A stretch of 28,116 nt of DNA from Sporomusaceae bacterium UBA1887 (GTDB lineage Bacteria; Bacillota; Negativicutes; Sporomusales; DSM-15969): NCBI GenBank assembly GCA_002337925.1, contig DDHB01000012.1, positions 20,863 to 48,978 on the forward strand. The letters run 5' to 3'. The position numbers and the translations under genes are program-made. The notes below the pieces were generated by a model, which saw only the letters and a program-made list of their open reading frames with translations, was not told the origin of the DNA and did no database searches. Positions 1 to 8,839 of the stretch are shown here, one piece after another (positions within the stretch are counted from its first letter, which is position 1; each line of letters opens with the position of its first letter).

Positions 1-47
1 GTTTTTTTTCTAAAATATAAGTAAAGAACTGAAACGAAGGTGATAAT

Positions 48-1010
48 GTGCAGTTGCCGTTGCAGCGAAAGGCCCATAAACAATTGGGTCACACACCGCA
101 AAAACGCACTAAAGAACAGAAAAAAATAGATATTGAAAAATTACTCCCTTATTTTTTCATCGCACCCGCAATTTTACTTATTGCAAGCTTTTGGTTTTAT
201 CCCTTAGCGAATGTGTTTTATTACAGTTTACAAAATTATAATGCGAATACTCCCTTTTATAATGGCTTTGCAGGATTGGATAACTTTAAGACAATATTGT
301 TTGATGATCCGCAGTTTTTACCTAGTCTAATAAATTCTTTCAAATGGGTAGTTTCCCAAGTGTCGCTGCAGGTGATTTTTGGGCTTAGTATTGCACTTAC
401 CTTAAATCAGAAATTTAAAGGAAGAACATTTTTGCGGGCCATGGCCTTTACCCCATGGGCCATCTCCGGCGTCTTGACATCGGTTATGTGGTCGTTGATG
501 TACAACGAGCATATGGGGGTTGTTAATGATTTATTTATGAGGCTGAATTTAATTTCCCAAAGATACGCCTGGGTAGCCGATTTAGATACTGTTTTCTCGG
601 CAGTGGTTGTGGCCGAATTGTGGAGGGGGATTCCTTTTTTTGCAATAACATTACTTTCGGCTTTACAGGGAATTCCGGAAGAATTATATGAAGCGGCCCG
701 GGTAGACGGTGCAGGAAGAGTAAAAACATTTTTCCATATCACTTTACCACAACTGAAAAATACGCTGGTATTGACAACCTTGTTGCGGTGCGTATGGGAA
801 TATAACAATGTTGACTTGATTTTTAACCTTACCGGCGGGGGCCCGGCCCATCACACAACAACACTTACGATGTATGTGGCTTAACTGGCTATCCGGGAAA
901 ATAATTTTGGTTATGGTTCAGCAATTACAGTAGTATCGTTTGTCATTTTACTGATTTTTGCAATGACTTACCTGAAATTAAGCCGCATGGAAAGAGGTGC
1001 CGAAGGATGA
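48..1010 (+). pseudogene. togM: ABC sugar permease (TogM/MalF-type), interrupted by an in-frame TAA
   Basis: This is an inner-membrane permease of the MalF/UgpA type, probably for oligogalacturonides given the lyase in the same operon. GTG 48 follows a GAAGGTG ribosome binding site. The N-terminal tail is basic and several hydrophobic segments follow. The EAA loop that docks the ATPase is intact near residue 211 (EELYEAARVDG). Translation stops at TAA 882-884 after 278 residues. The same frame then continues open for 41 more codons, ending at TGA 1008-1010. Those codons encode a convincing family C-terminus, including a conserved-looking FGYGSAI stretch and the last membrane helix. TGA 1008-1010 overlaps the ATG of the next permease as ATGA, so the intact gene clearly ran to 1010. 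A CAA-to-TAA change is the simplest origin. The product would lack its last helix unless the stop is read through or is a sequence error. Confidence 0.8.
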
Positions 1011-1843
1011 AGCTTAGTCCGAGAACATCTGAACGTATATTCACATTGTATTTGCCGCTGTTAATGACGATGGTATTCATTTTATTTCCGTTTTACTGGA
1101 CAATTAATACAGCATTAAAGCCGGAGGGGGATATCCTGCAAACCCCTTTGGCGTACATACCCAACCATCTTACAATTGATAATTTTATCAATGCATGGAA
1201 TAACGTAGGCTTTTCAAAGTTTTTTAAAAACAGCTTATTCTTAGCTCTTTGTACAGTACTTTCCGTTGTGACTTGTGCTACTTTAGTGGGATATTCGCTG
1301 AGCCGGTATCGTTTCAAGGGCAAACGCGTATTCATGCTGCTTTTATTATGTACGCAGTTTGTTCCAGGCGCCATGCTGATTATTCCGCTATTTATCATCT
1401 TTAAGAATCTTGGACTGATCAGTAATCCCCTGTCGCTTATCCTGGTTTACACAACCTTTCAGATCCCTTTTAATTCCATTCTTATGAACGGTTTTATTAC
1501 AAGTGTGCCAAAACAACTAGAAGAGGCGGCCATGGTTGATGGCTGCAGCCGGCTGCAGGCTATTTACCATGTAGTTTTACCTTTGCTTCTTCCAGGTATT
1601 GTAGCTACCGGCGTATTTACCTTCATTTATGCCTGGAATGAGTTCCTGTTCGCCTTTATGTTCATGAATAAGCATGCTAACTTTACACTTTCCATTGGGT
1701 TAAGTTATATGATGGGTGAGTTTAACATTAATTATGGTGCTTTAGCTGCTGGCAGTGTAATTGCCTTAATCCCGGCTATTGCTATGTTCGCTTATGTACA
1801 ACGTTACTTAGTAAACGGCTTAGGTGGTGCGGTGAAGGGATAA
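1007..1843 (+). CDS. togN: ABC sugar permease (TogN/MalG-type)
   Basis: Second inner-membrane permease of the carbohydrate importer, 278 residues, the usual length for the MalG/UgpE group. It has six hydrophobic segments, the first at about residues 15-35. An EAA loop near residue 172 (EEAAMVDGCSR, followed by LP) contacts the ATPase. Its ATG lies in an ATGA overlap with the original stop of the upstream permease, so the two were translationally coupled. In the present sequence, ribosomes ending at TAA 882 stop 125 bases earlier, which could lower expression of this gene. The togN name rests on operon context (binding protein, oligogalacturonate lyase, ATPase). Permeases of this group cannot be assigned a sugar from sequence alone. 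Confidence 0.88.
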   Translation: MKLSPRTSERIFTLYLPLLMTMVFILFPFYWTINTALKPEGDILQTPLAYIPNHLTIDNFINAWNNVGFSKFFKNSLFLALCTVLSVVTCATLVGYSLSRYRFKGKRVFMLLLLCTQFVPGAMLIIPLFIIFKNLGLISNPLSLILVYTTFQIPFNSILMNGFITSVPKQLEEAAMVDGCSRLQAIYHVVLPLLLPGIVATGVFTFIYAWNEFLFAFMFMNKHANFTLSIGLSYMMGEFNINYGALAAGSVIALIPAIAMFAYVQRYLVNGLGGAVKG

Positions 1844-1876
1844 TCTTTCACTAGAATAAATAGGAGTGATGCATGT

Positions 1877-3205
1877 ATGTTTAGCAAAATCACCAAAATG
1901 CTTTTGGTTGTGGGCTTGCTTTTATCCCTTGTAATGACCGGCTGCGGGCAAAGTACAACTGGGGGTGGGCAAAGTAAAACCGGGGAAAAAGTGACTATTG
2001 TATTTTGGGACGAAAATGCCGGCCCTGACCGGACTCCTTATTATCAAGAGCTAATTAAAAAGTTTGAGGAAAAATACCCTGCTATTCATGTAGAATATGT
2101 CGGTCTTCCTAAAAGCGGGGCTAAGCAAAAAATGGATGCTGCCATTGCAGCCAATGATATGCCTGATGTTTCCGGAATACAAACTAGCTGGTTAGCTGAT
2201 TTTAGCGCCCGAGGCGCCTTATTGCCGCTCGATTCTTTCTATGAAAAATGGGCTGATAAAGATAAAATTAATCCTGGTATCATCCAGTCTAACCGTAATA
2301 TGACATTAGATAAGAAATTGTATCAAATTCCTAACACGATGAACCTGGAATGCTTGTGGTACAGAGCGGATTGGTACAACGAAGCCAGTGTAAAAGCTCC
2401 TGAAACCTGGGATGAATTCTTCGTCGCTGTAGAAAAAATGACTGATAAAGATAAAAACCGTTATGGCTTTTCAATCCGCGGCGGCAATGGCGGATCCTTC
2501 CAGTTACAAAGAATGATGTATGCCTATTCTGGACTGAACTATTTTGACGCTAATGAGAAAACCACGATCAATGACCCTAAACATGTAGAATTCTTAAAGA
2601 AATATCTTGGTCTTTATAAAACATATACCCCGATCAGCGACGTAACGAATGGTTATAAAGAAATGGTAGCCGGTTTTGACACTGGCGCAGTAGCTTTAGT
2701 CCAGCATAATATCGGTTCTTATTCTGAACATAGTAAAGCGCTGAAACTGGGCCAATACGCCCCGCTAATTCTGCCAAAAACTGCGGATGGCCGCTTTATT
2801 CAGGAATCCGGCAATACGCTTGGTTACGGCATCTACAAAACCACCAAAAACCCAGAGGCAGCCTGGACCTTTGTAAGCTTCCTGTGTTCCCAGGAAAGCC
2901 AAAGCTATTGGAATCAAAAAATAGGGCAAATACCGACTCATCTGGATTCTCTGAAAGAGCCATGGGCGAAAGAATTACCGCATATGCAAATGGCTTTAAA
3001 AGTCCTGTCTGATTCAAATCTTAAATTCTATGATCCCCCCATGTATTTGCCGGACTATCGCTCCATTCTTGACCAAGTTGTGGATCCCGGCATTCAGGGT
3101 GTCATGACCGGCAAGAAAACGGTAGAAGAATTCTTAAATGATTGGGCAAATGCTGTTAATAAATCCAGAGATAAATATGACAAAATGGTAGCCGGAAAGA
3201 AATAA
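1877..3205 (+). CDS. togB: Extracellular solute-binding lipoprotein of the sugar ABC transporter
   Basis: Family 1 extracellular binding protein of 442 residues that captures the sugar outside the membrane and delivers it to the permease pair. The N-terminus is a lipoprotein signal: a Lys at position 7, a Leu/Val-rich core, then a VMTGC lipobox with the acylated Cys at 23. A Gly/Ser/Thr-rich linker follows. The mature part starts with the typical strand (VTIVFWDENAGP) and contains NTLGYGIYKTTKNPEAAW, a hallmark of this fold. ATG 1877 is preceded by GGAG at 1863-1866. It lies 33 bases after the second permease. An oligogalacturonide ligand is inferred from the lyase gene downstream. Confidence 0.9.
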   Translation: MFSKITKMLLVVGLLLSLVMTGCGQSTTGGGQSKTGEKVTIVFWDENAGPDRTPYYQELIKKFEEKYPAIHVEYVGLPKSGAKQKMDAAIAANDMPDVSGIQTSWLADFSARGALLPLDSFYEKWADKDKINPGIIQSNRNMTLDKKLYQIPNTMNLECLWYRADWYNEASVKAPETWDEFFVAVEKMTDKDKNRYGFSIRGGNGGSFQLQRMMYAYSGLNYFDANEKTTINDPKHVEFLKKYLGLYKTYTPISDVTNGYKEMVAGFDTGAVALVQHNIGSYSEHSKALKLGQYAPLILPKTADGRFIQESGNTLGYGIYKTTKNPEAAWTFVSFLCSQESQSYWNQKIGQIPTHLDSLKEPWAKELPHMQMALKVLSDSNLKFYDPPMYLPDYRSILDQVVDPGIQGVMTGKKTVEEFLNDWANAVNKSRDKYDKMVAGKK

Positions 3206-3237
3206 AACCTAAATCTCTTTAGTGATGATTACGGGTT

Positions 3238-3267
3238 GTGGCGCTAGGAAATATCTCCTGGCGTCAC
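3238..3267 (+). other. Intercistronic stem-loop between binding protein and lyase
   Basis: A 12-bp stem (GTGGCGCTAGGA pairing with TCCTGGCGTCAC through two G-U pairs) closes a 6-base loop and can be extended by a few wobble pairs. No T run follows, so it is not a normal terminator. In carbohydrate ABC operons such hairpins often sit just after the binding-protein gene and protect its mRNA or limit read-through. That role is inferred here. Confidence 0.5.
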
Positions 3268-3329
3268 GGCTATAGACATGCACTACTTCAAGAAGATTTC
3301 GCGTTCGGAACAAGGGAGGAGCAGCTATC

Positions 3330-4496
3330 GTGATAGGAGATGAATATTCACCAGAGAAAAGAAAAATAATTGATGAAAAAACCGGGAAAGCTGTCTGGCA
3401 GCTGACGACTGGTGATTGTAATAACTATCATTTTTACTTCACCGATAATTCGTTCACGTTAGGTGACAAAGAAATCTATTTTTTGTCTGACCGGGCGTCC
3501 AACAGTCTGGAAGTATATAATCTTTTCCGGATGGATCTGGAGACAGGGGTTATTCAACAAATGACTGATGAAAAGGCTGGAATTACGCCTACCGGGCATA
3601 CGAAAACACCTGACAGTGAAATTGTGGTTTATGTGACAGGAAATAAAATTAAAAAACTCAATACGAAAACCATGACCACTACAGTGATCTATGAAGAAAC
3701 CACCGGAGCCTATTTAGGTCATCCTTTCATTGCTCCTAACAAGAAATATATTGGTTTGGCTATCAATGAAAACCCTGGTCTATATCATGGAGCTAATTAT
3801 TATGGTTTCAAAGAGCAAATGTACGCTATTAAAAAGGGCTGGATTACGCTAGTATACCTGGATGGTTCAAAGGCTGTTACTGTGCATGAAAGTTCGCATT
3901 GGCTCGGGCATTTCCAGTTTGCTCCTGATGACAGCACTTTGGCTATGTTTTGCCATGAAGGTCCATGGCACCTTGTGAATCAGCGGATTTGGCTGCTGGA
4001 TCTGATAAGCAGAGATATTGTTCCATGTTTCCGTCAGCATCAAGATGATTGTGTGGGGCACGAATTCTGGACCAGTAATGGAAAAATATTCTTTGATAAC
4101 CGGCGTAAAGATCATGATGGCACTATTACTTCCAATAAGACCCAGGCTACGTCAGTGGAGCCTGAAACGGCTGAAATACCTTATGTTGGATTGGCTGACA
4201 GCAAGGGAAACGTGGTGAAGTGCACGGATATGCCTTACTATTGCAACCATTATCATGCTACAAACGATAATAAGCTGCTAGTAGGAGATCAGGTTGAGGA
4301 TCTGGTACTGATTCATCTTGACGAAAATTCGGCCAAACTTGAAACCTTATGTTCTCACCATACATCATGGCGTACGCAGCAGAGCCATTGCCACCCTACC
4401 TTTAGCTGGAATAACGAAAAAATCCTGTTTGCATCAGACCGAAAAGGTAGAATTCACCTTTACCTGGCAGAGCAGCAGGATGGAAAATGGCTGTAA
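3330..4496 (+). CDS. ogl: Oligogalacturonate lyase (PL22-type seven-bladed propeller)
   Basis: Cytoplasmic enzyme that cleaves short (mainly di-) galacturonides by beta-elimination into keto-deoxyuronate monomers. The 388-residue length matches characterised family members. Beta-propeller repeat features are visible, such as SDR and FASDRKGR strands. A Q350-x2-H353-x-H355 motif and the H307/H309 cluster (CNHYH) fit the Mn-binding site described for the Yersinia enzyme. H244 in GHEFW fits the proposed catalytic base. There is no signal peptide. The GTG start at 3330 has a good SD (AGGGAGGA, 3313-3320). It lies between the binding-protein and ATPase genes of the importer, which supports import followed by intracellular cleavage. 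Confidence 0.88.
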   Translation: MIGDEYSPEKRKIIDEKTGKAVWQLTTGDCNNYHFYFTDNSFTLGDKEIYFLSDRASNSLEVYNLFRMDLETGVIQQMTDEKAGITPTGHTKTPDSEIVVYVTGNKIKKLNTKTMTTTVIYEETTGAYLGHPFIAPNKKYIGLAINENPGLYHGANYYGFKEQMYAIKKGWITLVYLDGSKAVTVHESSHWLGHFQFAPDDSTLAMFCHEGPWHLVNQRIWLLDLISRDIVPCFRQHQDDCVGHEFWTSNGKIFFDNRRKDHDGTITSNKTQATSVEPETAEIPYVGLADSKGNVVKCTDMPYYCNHYHATNDNKLLVGDQVEDLVLIHLDENSAKLETLCSHHTSWRTQQSHCHPTFSWNNEKILFASDRKGRIHLYLAEQQDGKWL

Positions 4497-4532
4497 TGTA
4501 AAAATAATAAACGTGGAAAGGCAGAGGACAAC

Positions 4533-5672
4533 ATGGCGGGTGTAAGTCTGAAAAATATTAGTAAAAGCTATGAGCAGACAATTGTAGTTCATCATGTGAA
4601 TTTGGAGATAAAAGATAAAGAGTTTGTTGTATTGGTGGGGCCTTCAGGTTGTGGTAAATCAACAACGTTGCGGATGATTGCCGGTCTTGAAGAAATTTCC
4701 GAGGGTGATTTGTTTATTGGCGATCAATGGGTGAATAATATGGCCCCTAAAGACCGGGATATCGCTATGGTATTTCAAAACTATGCCTTATATCCTGATA
4801 AAAACGTTTATGAAAATATGGCGTTTGGTTTAAAAATGCGAAAACTTCTCAAGAAGGAAATTGATGAACGTGTAAAAGCGGCAGCTCGTATTTTGGACTT
4901 GGAGCATCTCCTTCAGCGCAAGCCGAAAGACTTGTCCGGCGGTCAACGGCAACGCGTTGCTCTAGGGCGGGCAATTGTCCGGGAGCCTCGCGTCTTTTTG
5001 ATGGATGAACCTTTGTCCAACTTGGATGCCAAGCTGCGGGTACATATGCGGACAGAGATCAGCAAGCTGCAAAAACGCCTGGAAATTACAACTGTGTATG
5101 TAACGCATGATCAAACAGAAGCGATGACTATGGGGGATCGCCTGGTTGTCATGAAAGATGGCGTTATTCAGCAAACTGCTACCCCTGCAGAAATCTACCG
5201 TTCTCCGCATAACCTGTTTGTTGCTGGCTTTATTGGTTCTCCGGCTATGAATTTTATCAACGGTGTTTTAAAGGAAAAAGAGGGGCAGGTATTTTTTGCT
5301 TCTTCCTGTTTCGAATGGAAATTGAACAACGTGTTGGGTGCTAAGGCCTGTCAATTAGGTTATATAGGAAAAGAAGTGGTCTTTGGCATACGCCCGGAAG
5401 ATATTCATACAGGATTATCTCAGTTGGAAGACTCGCAAAATAACTTTCGGGCCTGTATTGAAGTTAAAGAAAACACTGGAGCTGAGGTCTATTTATATTG
5501 CAATGGAGTTTGTGAAAATATGCTGACAATCCGGGTGAAGGATGCGGTCAATGTGCAGCGTGGTGACACGGCTACATTCACTATTGATATGGATAAAGCC
5601 CACATTTTCGATAAAGAAACAGAATGCAATATTTTGTTCTCAGAGTATGATAAGGAAGGTGACTATAAGTAG
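4533..5672 (+). CDS. togA: ABC transporter ATP-binding protein (MsmX/UgpC/TogA-type)
   Basis: ATPase that powers the sugar importer at the cytoplasmic face, 379 residues, typical of the MalK/UgpC/MsmX group. Walker A is GPSGCGKST at 36-44, the signature LSGGQ starts at 134, Walker B/D-loop reads FLMDEPLSNLDAKLR, and the switch His lies in VTHDQTEAM. The C-terminal third is a TOBE-type regulatory domain (FGIRPEDI). It is the last gene of the operon, 36 bases after the lyase, and is followed by a terminator-like hairpin. MsmX-type ATPases can serve several importers, so its use may not be limited to this operon. Confidence 0.92.
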   Translation: MAGVSLKNISKSYEQTIVVHHVNLEIKDKEFVVLVGPSGCGKSTTLRMIAGLEEISEGDLFIGDQWVNNMAPKDRDIAMVFQNYALYPDKNVYENMAFGLKMRKLLKKEIDERVKAAARILDLEHLLQRKPKDLSGGQRQRVALGRAIVREPRVFLMDEPLSNLDAKLRVHMRTEISKLQKRLEITTVYVTHDQTEAMTMGDRLVVMKDGVIQQTATPAEIYRSPHNLFVAGFIGSPAMNFINGVLKEKEGQVFFASSCFEWKLNNVLGAKACQLGYIGKEVVFGIRPEDIHTGLSQLEDSQNNFRACIEVKENTGAEVYLYCNGVCENMLTIRVKDAVNVQRGDTATFTIDMDKAHIFDKETECNILFSEYDKEGDYK

Positions 5673-5744
5673 GCAGTCTCATCCTAATTCCCGTTGCAGC
5701 TTGGATTGAATAGATTGGCAGAAGAGGAATAATAGATGAAAAAA

Positions 5745-5795
5745 AGGGGTGTCGCAAAGCTTTTTAAAAGCAAATGCGCCACCTTCTTTATTTAG
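5745..5795 (+). terminator. Probable terminator of the oligogalacturonide operon
   Basis: An imperfect hairpin pairs GTGTCGCA-type sequence with TGCGCCACCTT across a GCTTTT/AAAAGC inner stem. A T-rich stretch (CTTCTTTATTT) follows. The stem has one mismatch and a small bulge, so termination may be partial. Confidence 0.5.
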
Positions 5796-6120
5796 CTTAT
5801 TTGTCCTCTTTTAACTTAGACTCTATTCAACACGAGCCCTTATGGGACGAGCTGGCGAATAGTGGATATGTTCCCCATCATGGAATAAGCCGGGAGTTGA
5901 TTATTATAATGGAAGTAGTGAAGAACTGATAAAATCTTCGGCAATTAATGAAGGTTGTAAAAGACGAAAAGAATAGTCTGAAAAATAAAGAAAAATTTTA
6001 TAAAATTCAAGTAATATAATATACAATTTTACTGCTATACTTACACTAATGCGAAGTCTGGTGCAGTTACGGCACAATAATAAGATTTTATAACCTTACG
6101 CGGATTGGAGTAAGTCGGAT
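5796..6120. other. Intergenic stretch without a recognisable gene
   Basis: This AT-rich region separates the sugar operon from the adenylation-domain enzyme. Short open stretches on the + strand (for example about 30 codons around 5838-5930) match nothing I recognise and have no ribosome binding site. The only plausible signals are an extended -10 near 6033 and the SD of the next gene (GGAG at 6106-6109). Confidence 0.5.
6033..6041 (+). promoter_or_regulatory. Possible extended -10 promoter for the A-T-TE gene
   Basis: TGCTATACT matches the extended -10 pattern TGN-TATAAT with one mismatch. There is no good -35 hexamer 17 bases upstream (AATATA). It would start transcription near 6048, about 70 bases before the gene. 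Confidence 0.4.
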
Positions 6121-8673
6121 ATGTTTATTGAATTAATTGCCGATTATAAACAAAAAACACCCAATGCAATAGCAATTTTAGCACCTCAGAAACAACCGAT
6201 TACCTATGATCAATTATTTCAGCACCTAATTAAAACGACCAGTTCTTTACGACAATTTGGAATAATCAATACTGACCGAGTAGCATTAGTAATGAATAAT
6301 GGTCCGGAAATGGCAACTGCATTTTTAGCAATTGGTTCAGTTTCAGTCTGTGTCCCTATGAATTCTAAATCTTCTTTAAGTGAGTTTAAAACATATTTAT
6401 CCGCAGTAAAGGCTAAGGCGCTTGTTATAGCCTATGGGATGTCTACTGAAGCAATACAAGCTGCGATGGAGCTTGAGATAGAGATCATAACGGTAAAATG
6501 TGAAGGCGATAAAGCAGGGATATTTAATAGCATAAATGTACCATCTGATTGTCAAACGGTAGTAGCATATTCTAAGCCGGAAGATATAGCACTGATTCTG
6601 TTTACATCAGGAACAACGGGAAAGCCTAAAATTGTTCCTTTAACCCATAGTAACATTTATAGTTGTACTAAAAATATTGTGTCATCCTTAATGTTGTCTT
6701 CAAAAGATCGCTGCCTCAATGTTATGCCCCTCTTTCATTCCGGGGGCCTGGTTATGTCTTTGCTTTCATCACTTTTTGCAGGTGGCAGCATAATATGTAC
6801 AAATAGTCTTGTAGCCAGTCATTTTTTTAGGTGGCTGTCTGAATTATCACCTACTTGGTACAGTGCAGTAACAGCTATTCATTACGCCATTTTACAGGAA
6901 TGGGAGCATTTAGGTCAGCCTGCAGTTGCTCATTCTTTACGGTTTATCAGGTGTGGATCAGCTGCTTTGCCACCTCTGTTAGCGCAAAAAATAGAGAATG
7001 CTTTACAAGTTCCAATTATTGAAGGCTATGGTTCTAGTGAAGCTGTGAGCCAGATCGCTGTTAATCCTCTGCCGCCTGGCCAGCGGAAACTGGGCTCCGC
7101 TGGTAAGCCTGCAGGCTGTAAGGTAGAGATTATGGATGAATTAGGAAACTTGCTTCCTGACGGAGTTAGTGGAGAAATTGTCATCCAGGGAGAAAGTGTC
7201 TTTTCTGGCTACGAGAATGATTCTATTGCCAACCTAAAGTCTTTTTGTGATGGATGGTTCCGAACGGGAGATCAAGGGTATGTCGATAGCGAGGGCTATT
7301 TATATATAAACGGGCGTATTAAAGAAATTATTAATTGTGGCGGCGCAAAAATATCACCACGGGAAATAGAAGAAGTTCTATTGTCTCACCCGTCTGTAAA
7401 AGAGGCTGTAGCGTTTGCAATTCCGCATCTAAGTCTGGGTGAAGTTGTTGCCGTTGCAATTGTAACCAAAGGGGAAAAAATAATCAGCGAGGATGAGGTA
7501 CAACGACACGCCAGTAAACATGTAATTTATTATAAGGTCCCACATAAAGTTGTGTTTGTCGACAGTATACCTAAAGAAGCTACTGGGAAGGTCAACCGTA
7601 TTGGTATGGCTGAAAAACTAGGTGTTTCTATGAATATTGAAGATGATAGAATAGTGAAAGATTCGGCCTGCGACGAACTTGAGCATAAAATGATAAATAT
7701 TTGGAGAAAAATTCTAAAAAAATCAGATATAGGGATTGATAAGGGTTTTTTTAACATAGGAGGAGATTCACTGACTGCGACGTTCTTGTCAGTTGAAATT
7801 GAAGCTGTCTTTGGCAAATACATACCCGTATCGCTAATCTACGAAAATGACACTATTGAAAAATTAGTTGGATTTTTAATATACAAAGAGAAAGTAAATT
7901 CTTATCTACATCTAGTACCCTTGCAAGATGCAGGGAACAAACAGCCTCTATTTGCTATTGATACTATCGGAGGATCAATACCCTACTATCGTAGAATTGC
8001 AGAATATCTTGGTAAGGAGCAACCTGTATATGCATTGAGATTAGATGAGGATTATTGCGAAAGTGTTCCTGAAACTATTGAGCAAATTGCTTCAAATTAT
8101 GTTGCAGAAATTCGTCGCGTACAGCCAAAAGGGCCTTATTTTTTGGTGGGATATTCACTTAATGGAACTATTGCCTTCGAAGTGGCTCAGCAGCTTTATC
8201 GACAGGAGCAGGAAGTGGCTTTGCTGGCTATGCTTGACACGAGAAATCATAAAAGATATCCATTAAATACTTTGCGGCAAAGGACAGCTTTTTTTATTCG
8301 ACGATTGCGGGCTGTACCAACATTGAGCGATAAAATTGGTTATATTTCCGATATGCTGTGTAGAAAGATTATGAAGATGATGCAAGGATCCAAGGCGCTA
8401 ACCAAAGAAGGAAAGAGATGGCAAAGAATTGCTCAATATAGAAATTCATTTTATATACCGCTTCGTTACCCAGGGAAATTAACTTTATTCAGAGCGATAG
8501 GCGAACAGTTTTTTGTTAAAGCTACTGAAGAAGAGCTTGGATGGAAGGGATTGGCTGACGGTGGAATAGTTGTTTATGAAACACCCGGAGATCATAGATC
8601 TATGTTAAATGATGATAATTTAGAAATACTGGCAAAAAAATTGAGTTTATGCATATTCCAAGAGAAAATATGA
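6121..8673 (+). CDS. Stand-alone adenylation-carrier-thioesterase (NRPS-like) enzyme
   Basis: An 850-residue cytoplasmic synthetase with three domains. The adenylation domain (about 1-500) has FTSGTTGKPK at 161-170, GYGSSEA from 302, GRIKEIINCGG from 398 and the catalytic Lys in ATGK at 490. The carrier domain (about 515-590) has GGDSL with the phosphopantetheine Ser at 550. The thioesterase (about 600-850) has Ser679, Asp706 and His825. Amino-acid-activating A domains have an Asp in the A4 region, but here that motif is FHSGG (205-209), as in acyl/aryl-CoA ligases. The substrate is therefore probably a carboxylic acid without an alpha-amino group. The layout matches small A-T-TE synthetases that condense or release aryl-keto acids, but no condensation domain or tailoring gene is adjacent and the product is unknown. 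The start is supported by GGAG 12 bases upstream. Confidence 0.85.
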   Translation: MFIELIADYKQKTPNAIAILAPQKQPITYDQLFQHLIKTTSSLRQFGIINTDRVALVMNNGPEMATAFLAIGSVSVCVPMNSKSSLSEFKTYLSAVKAKALVIAYGMSTEAIQAAMELEIEIITVKCEGDKAGIFNSINVPSDCQTVVAYSKPEDIALILFTSGTTGKPKIVPLTHSNIYSCTKNIVSSLMLSSKDRCLNVMPLFHSGGLVMSLLSSLFAGGSIICTNSLVASHFFRWLSELSPTWYSAVTAIHYAILQEWEHLGQPAVAHSLRFIRCGSAALPPLLAQKIENALQVPIIEGYGSSEAVSQIAVNPLPPGQRKLGSAGKPAGCKVEIMDELGNLLPDGVSGEIVIQGESVFSGYENDSIANLKSFCDGWFRTGDQGYVDSEGYLYINGRIKEIINCGGAKISPREIEEVLLSHPSVKEAVAFAIPHLSLGEVVAVAIVTKGEKIISEDEVQRHASKHVIYYKVPHKVVFVDSIPKEATGKVNRIGMAEKLGVSMNIEDDRIVKDSACDELEHKMINIWRKILKKSDIGIDKGFFNIGGDSLTATFLSVEIEAVFGKYIPVSLIYENDTIEKLVGFLIYKEKVNSYLHLVPLQDAGNKQPLFAIDTIGGSIPYYRRIAEYLGKEQPVYALRLDEDYCESVPETIEQIASNYVAEIRRVQPKGPYFLVGYSLNGTIAFEVAQQLYRQEQEVALLAMLDTRNHKRYPLNTLRQRTAFFIRRLRAVPTLSDKIGYISDMLCRKIMKMMQGSKALTKEGKRWQRIAQYRNSFYIPLRYPGKLTLFRAIGEQFFVKATEEELGWKGLADGGIVVYETPGDHRSMLNDDNLEILAKKLSLCIFQEKI

Positions 8674-8718
8674 GTTGCAAGGCACAAAATGCCTCTCATT
8701 AAATTCCCGCCATCTGGT

Positions 8719-8724
8719 GTATAA
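8719..8724 (+). promoter_or_regulatory. Possible -10 box upstream of the regulator gene
   Basis: A perfect TATAAT preceded by TG lies 116 bases before the regulator start. The sequence 17 bases upstream (CATTAA) is a poor -35, so this is only a candidate. Confidence 0.3.
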
Positions 8725-8839
8725 TTAGATGTAAGTATATTCACATTAGGTGGAGTTTTCTTTATAAATAATAGCTAACAAACAGCATTGTAATATTCGC
8801 AATGATAGTTGTATTTAGAAAAGATTTGGAGAAGATCAC

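Noticed and set aside
882..884. Programmed read-through or recoding of the permease TAA
   Set aside because: TAA is not used for selenocysteine or pyrrolysine and no special downstream structure is evident. A mutation or sequence error is simpler.
5796..6000. Possible degraded gene or insertion-sequence remnant before the A-T-TE gene
   Set aside because: Short open stretches in several frames show no recognisable protein motif, terminal repeat or target duplication.
6042..6120. Riboswitch-like leader before the A-T-TE gene
   Set aside because: Only small GTGC/GCAC and CTTAC/GTAAG hairpins are present. No known riboswitch core motif or terminator was found.
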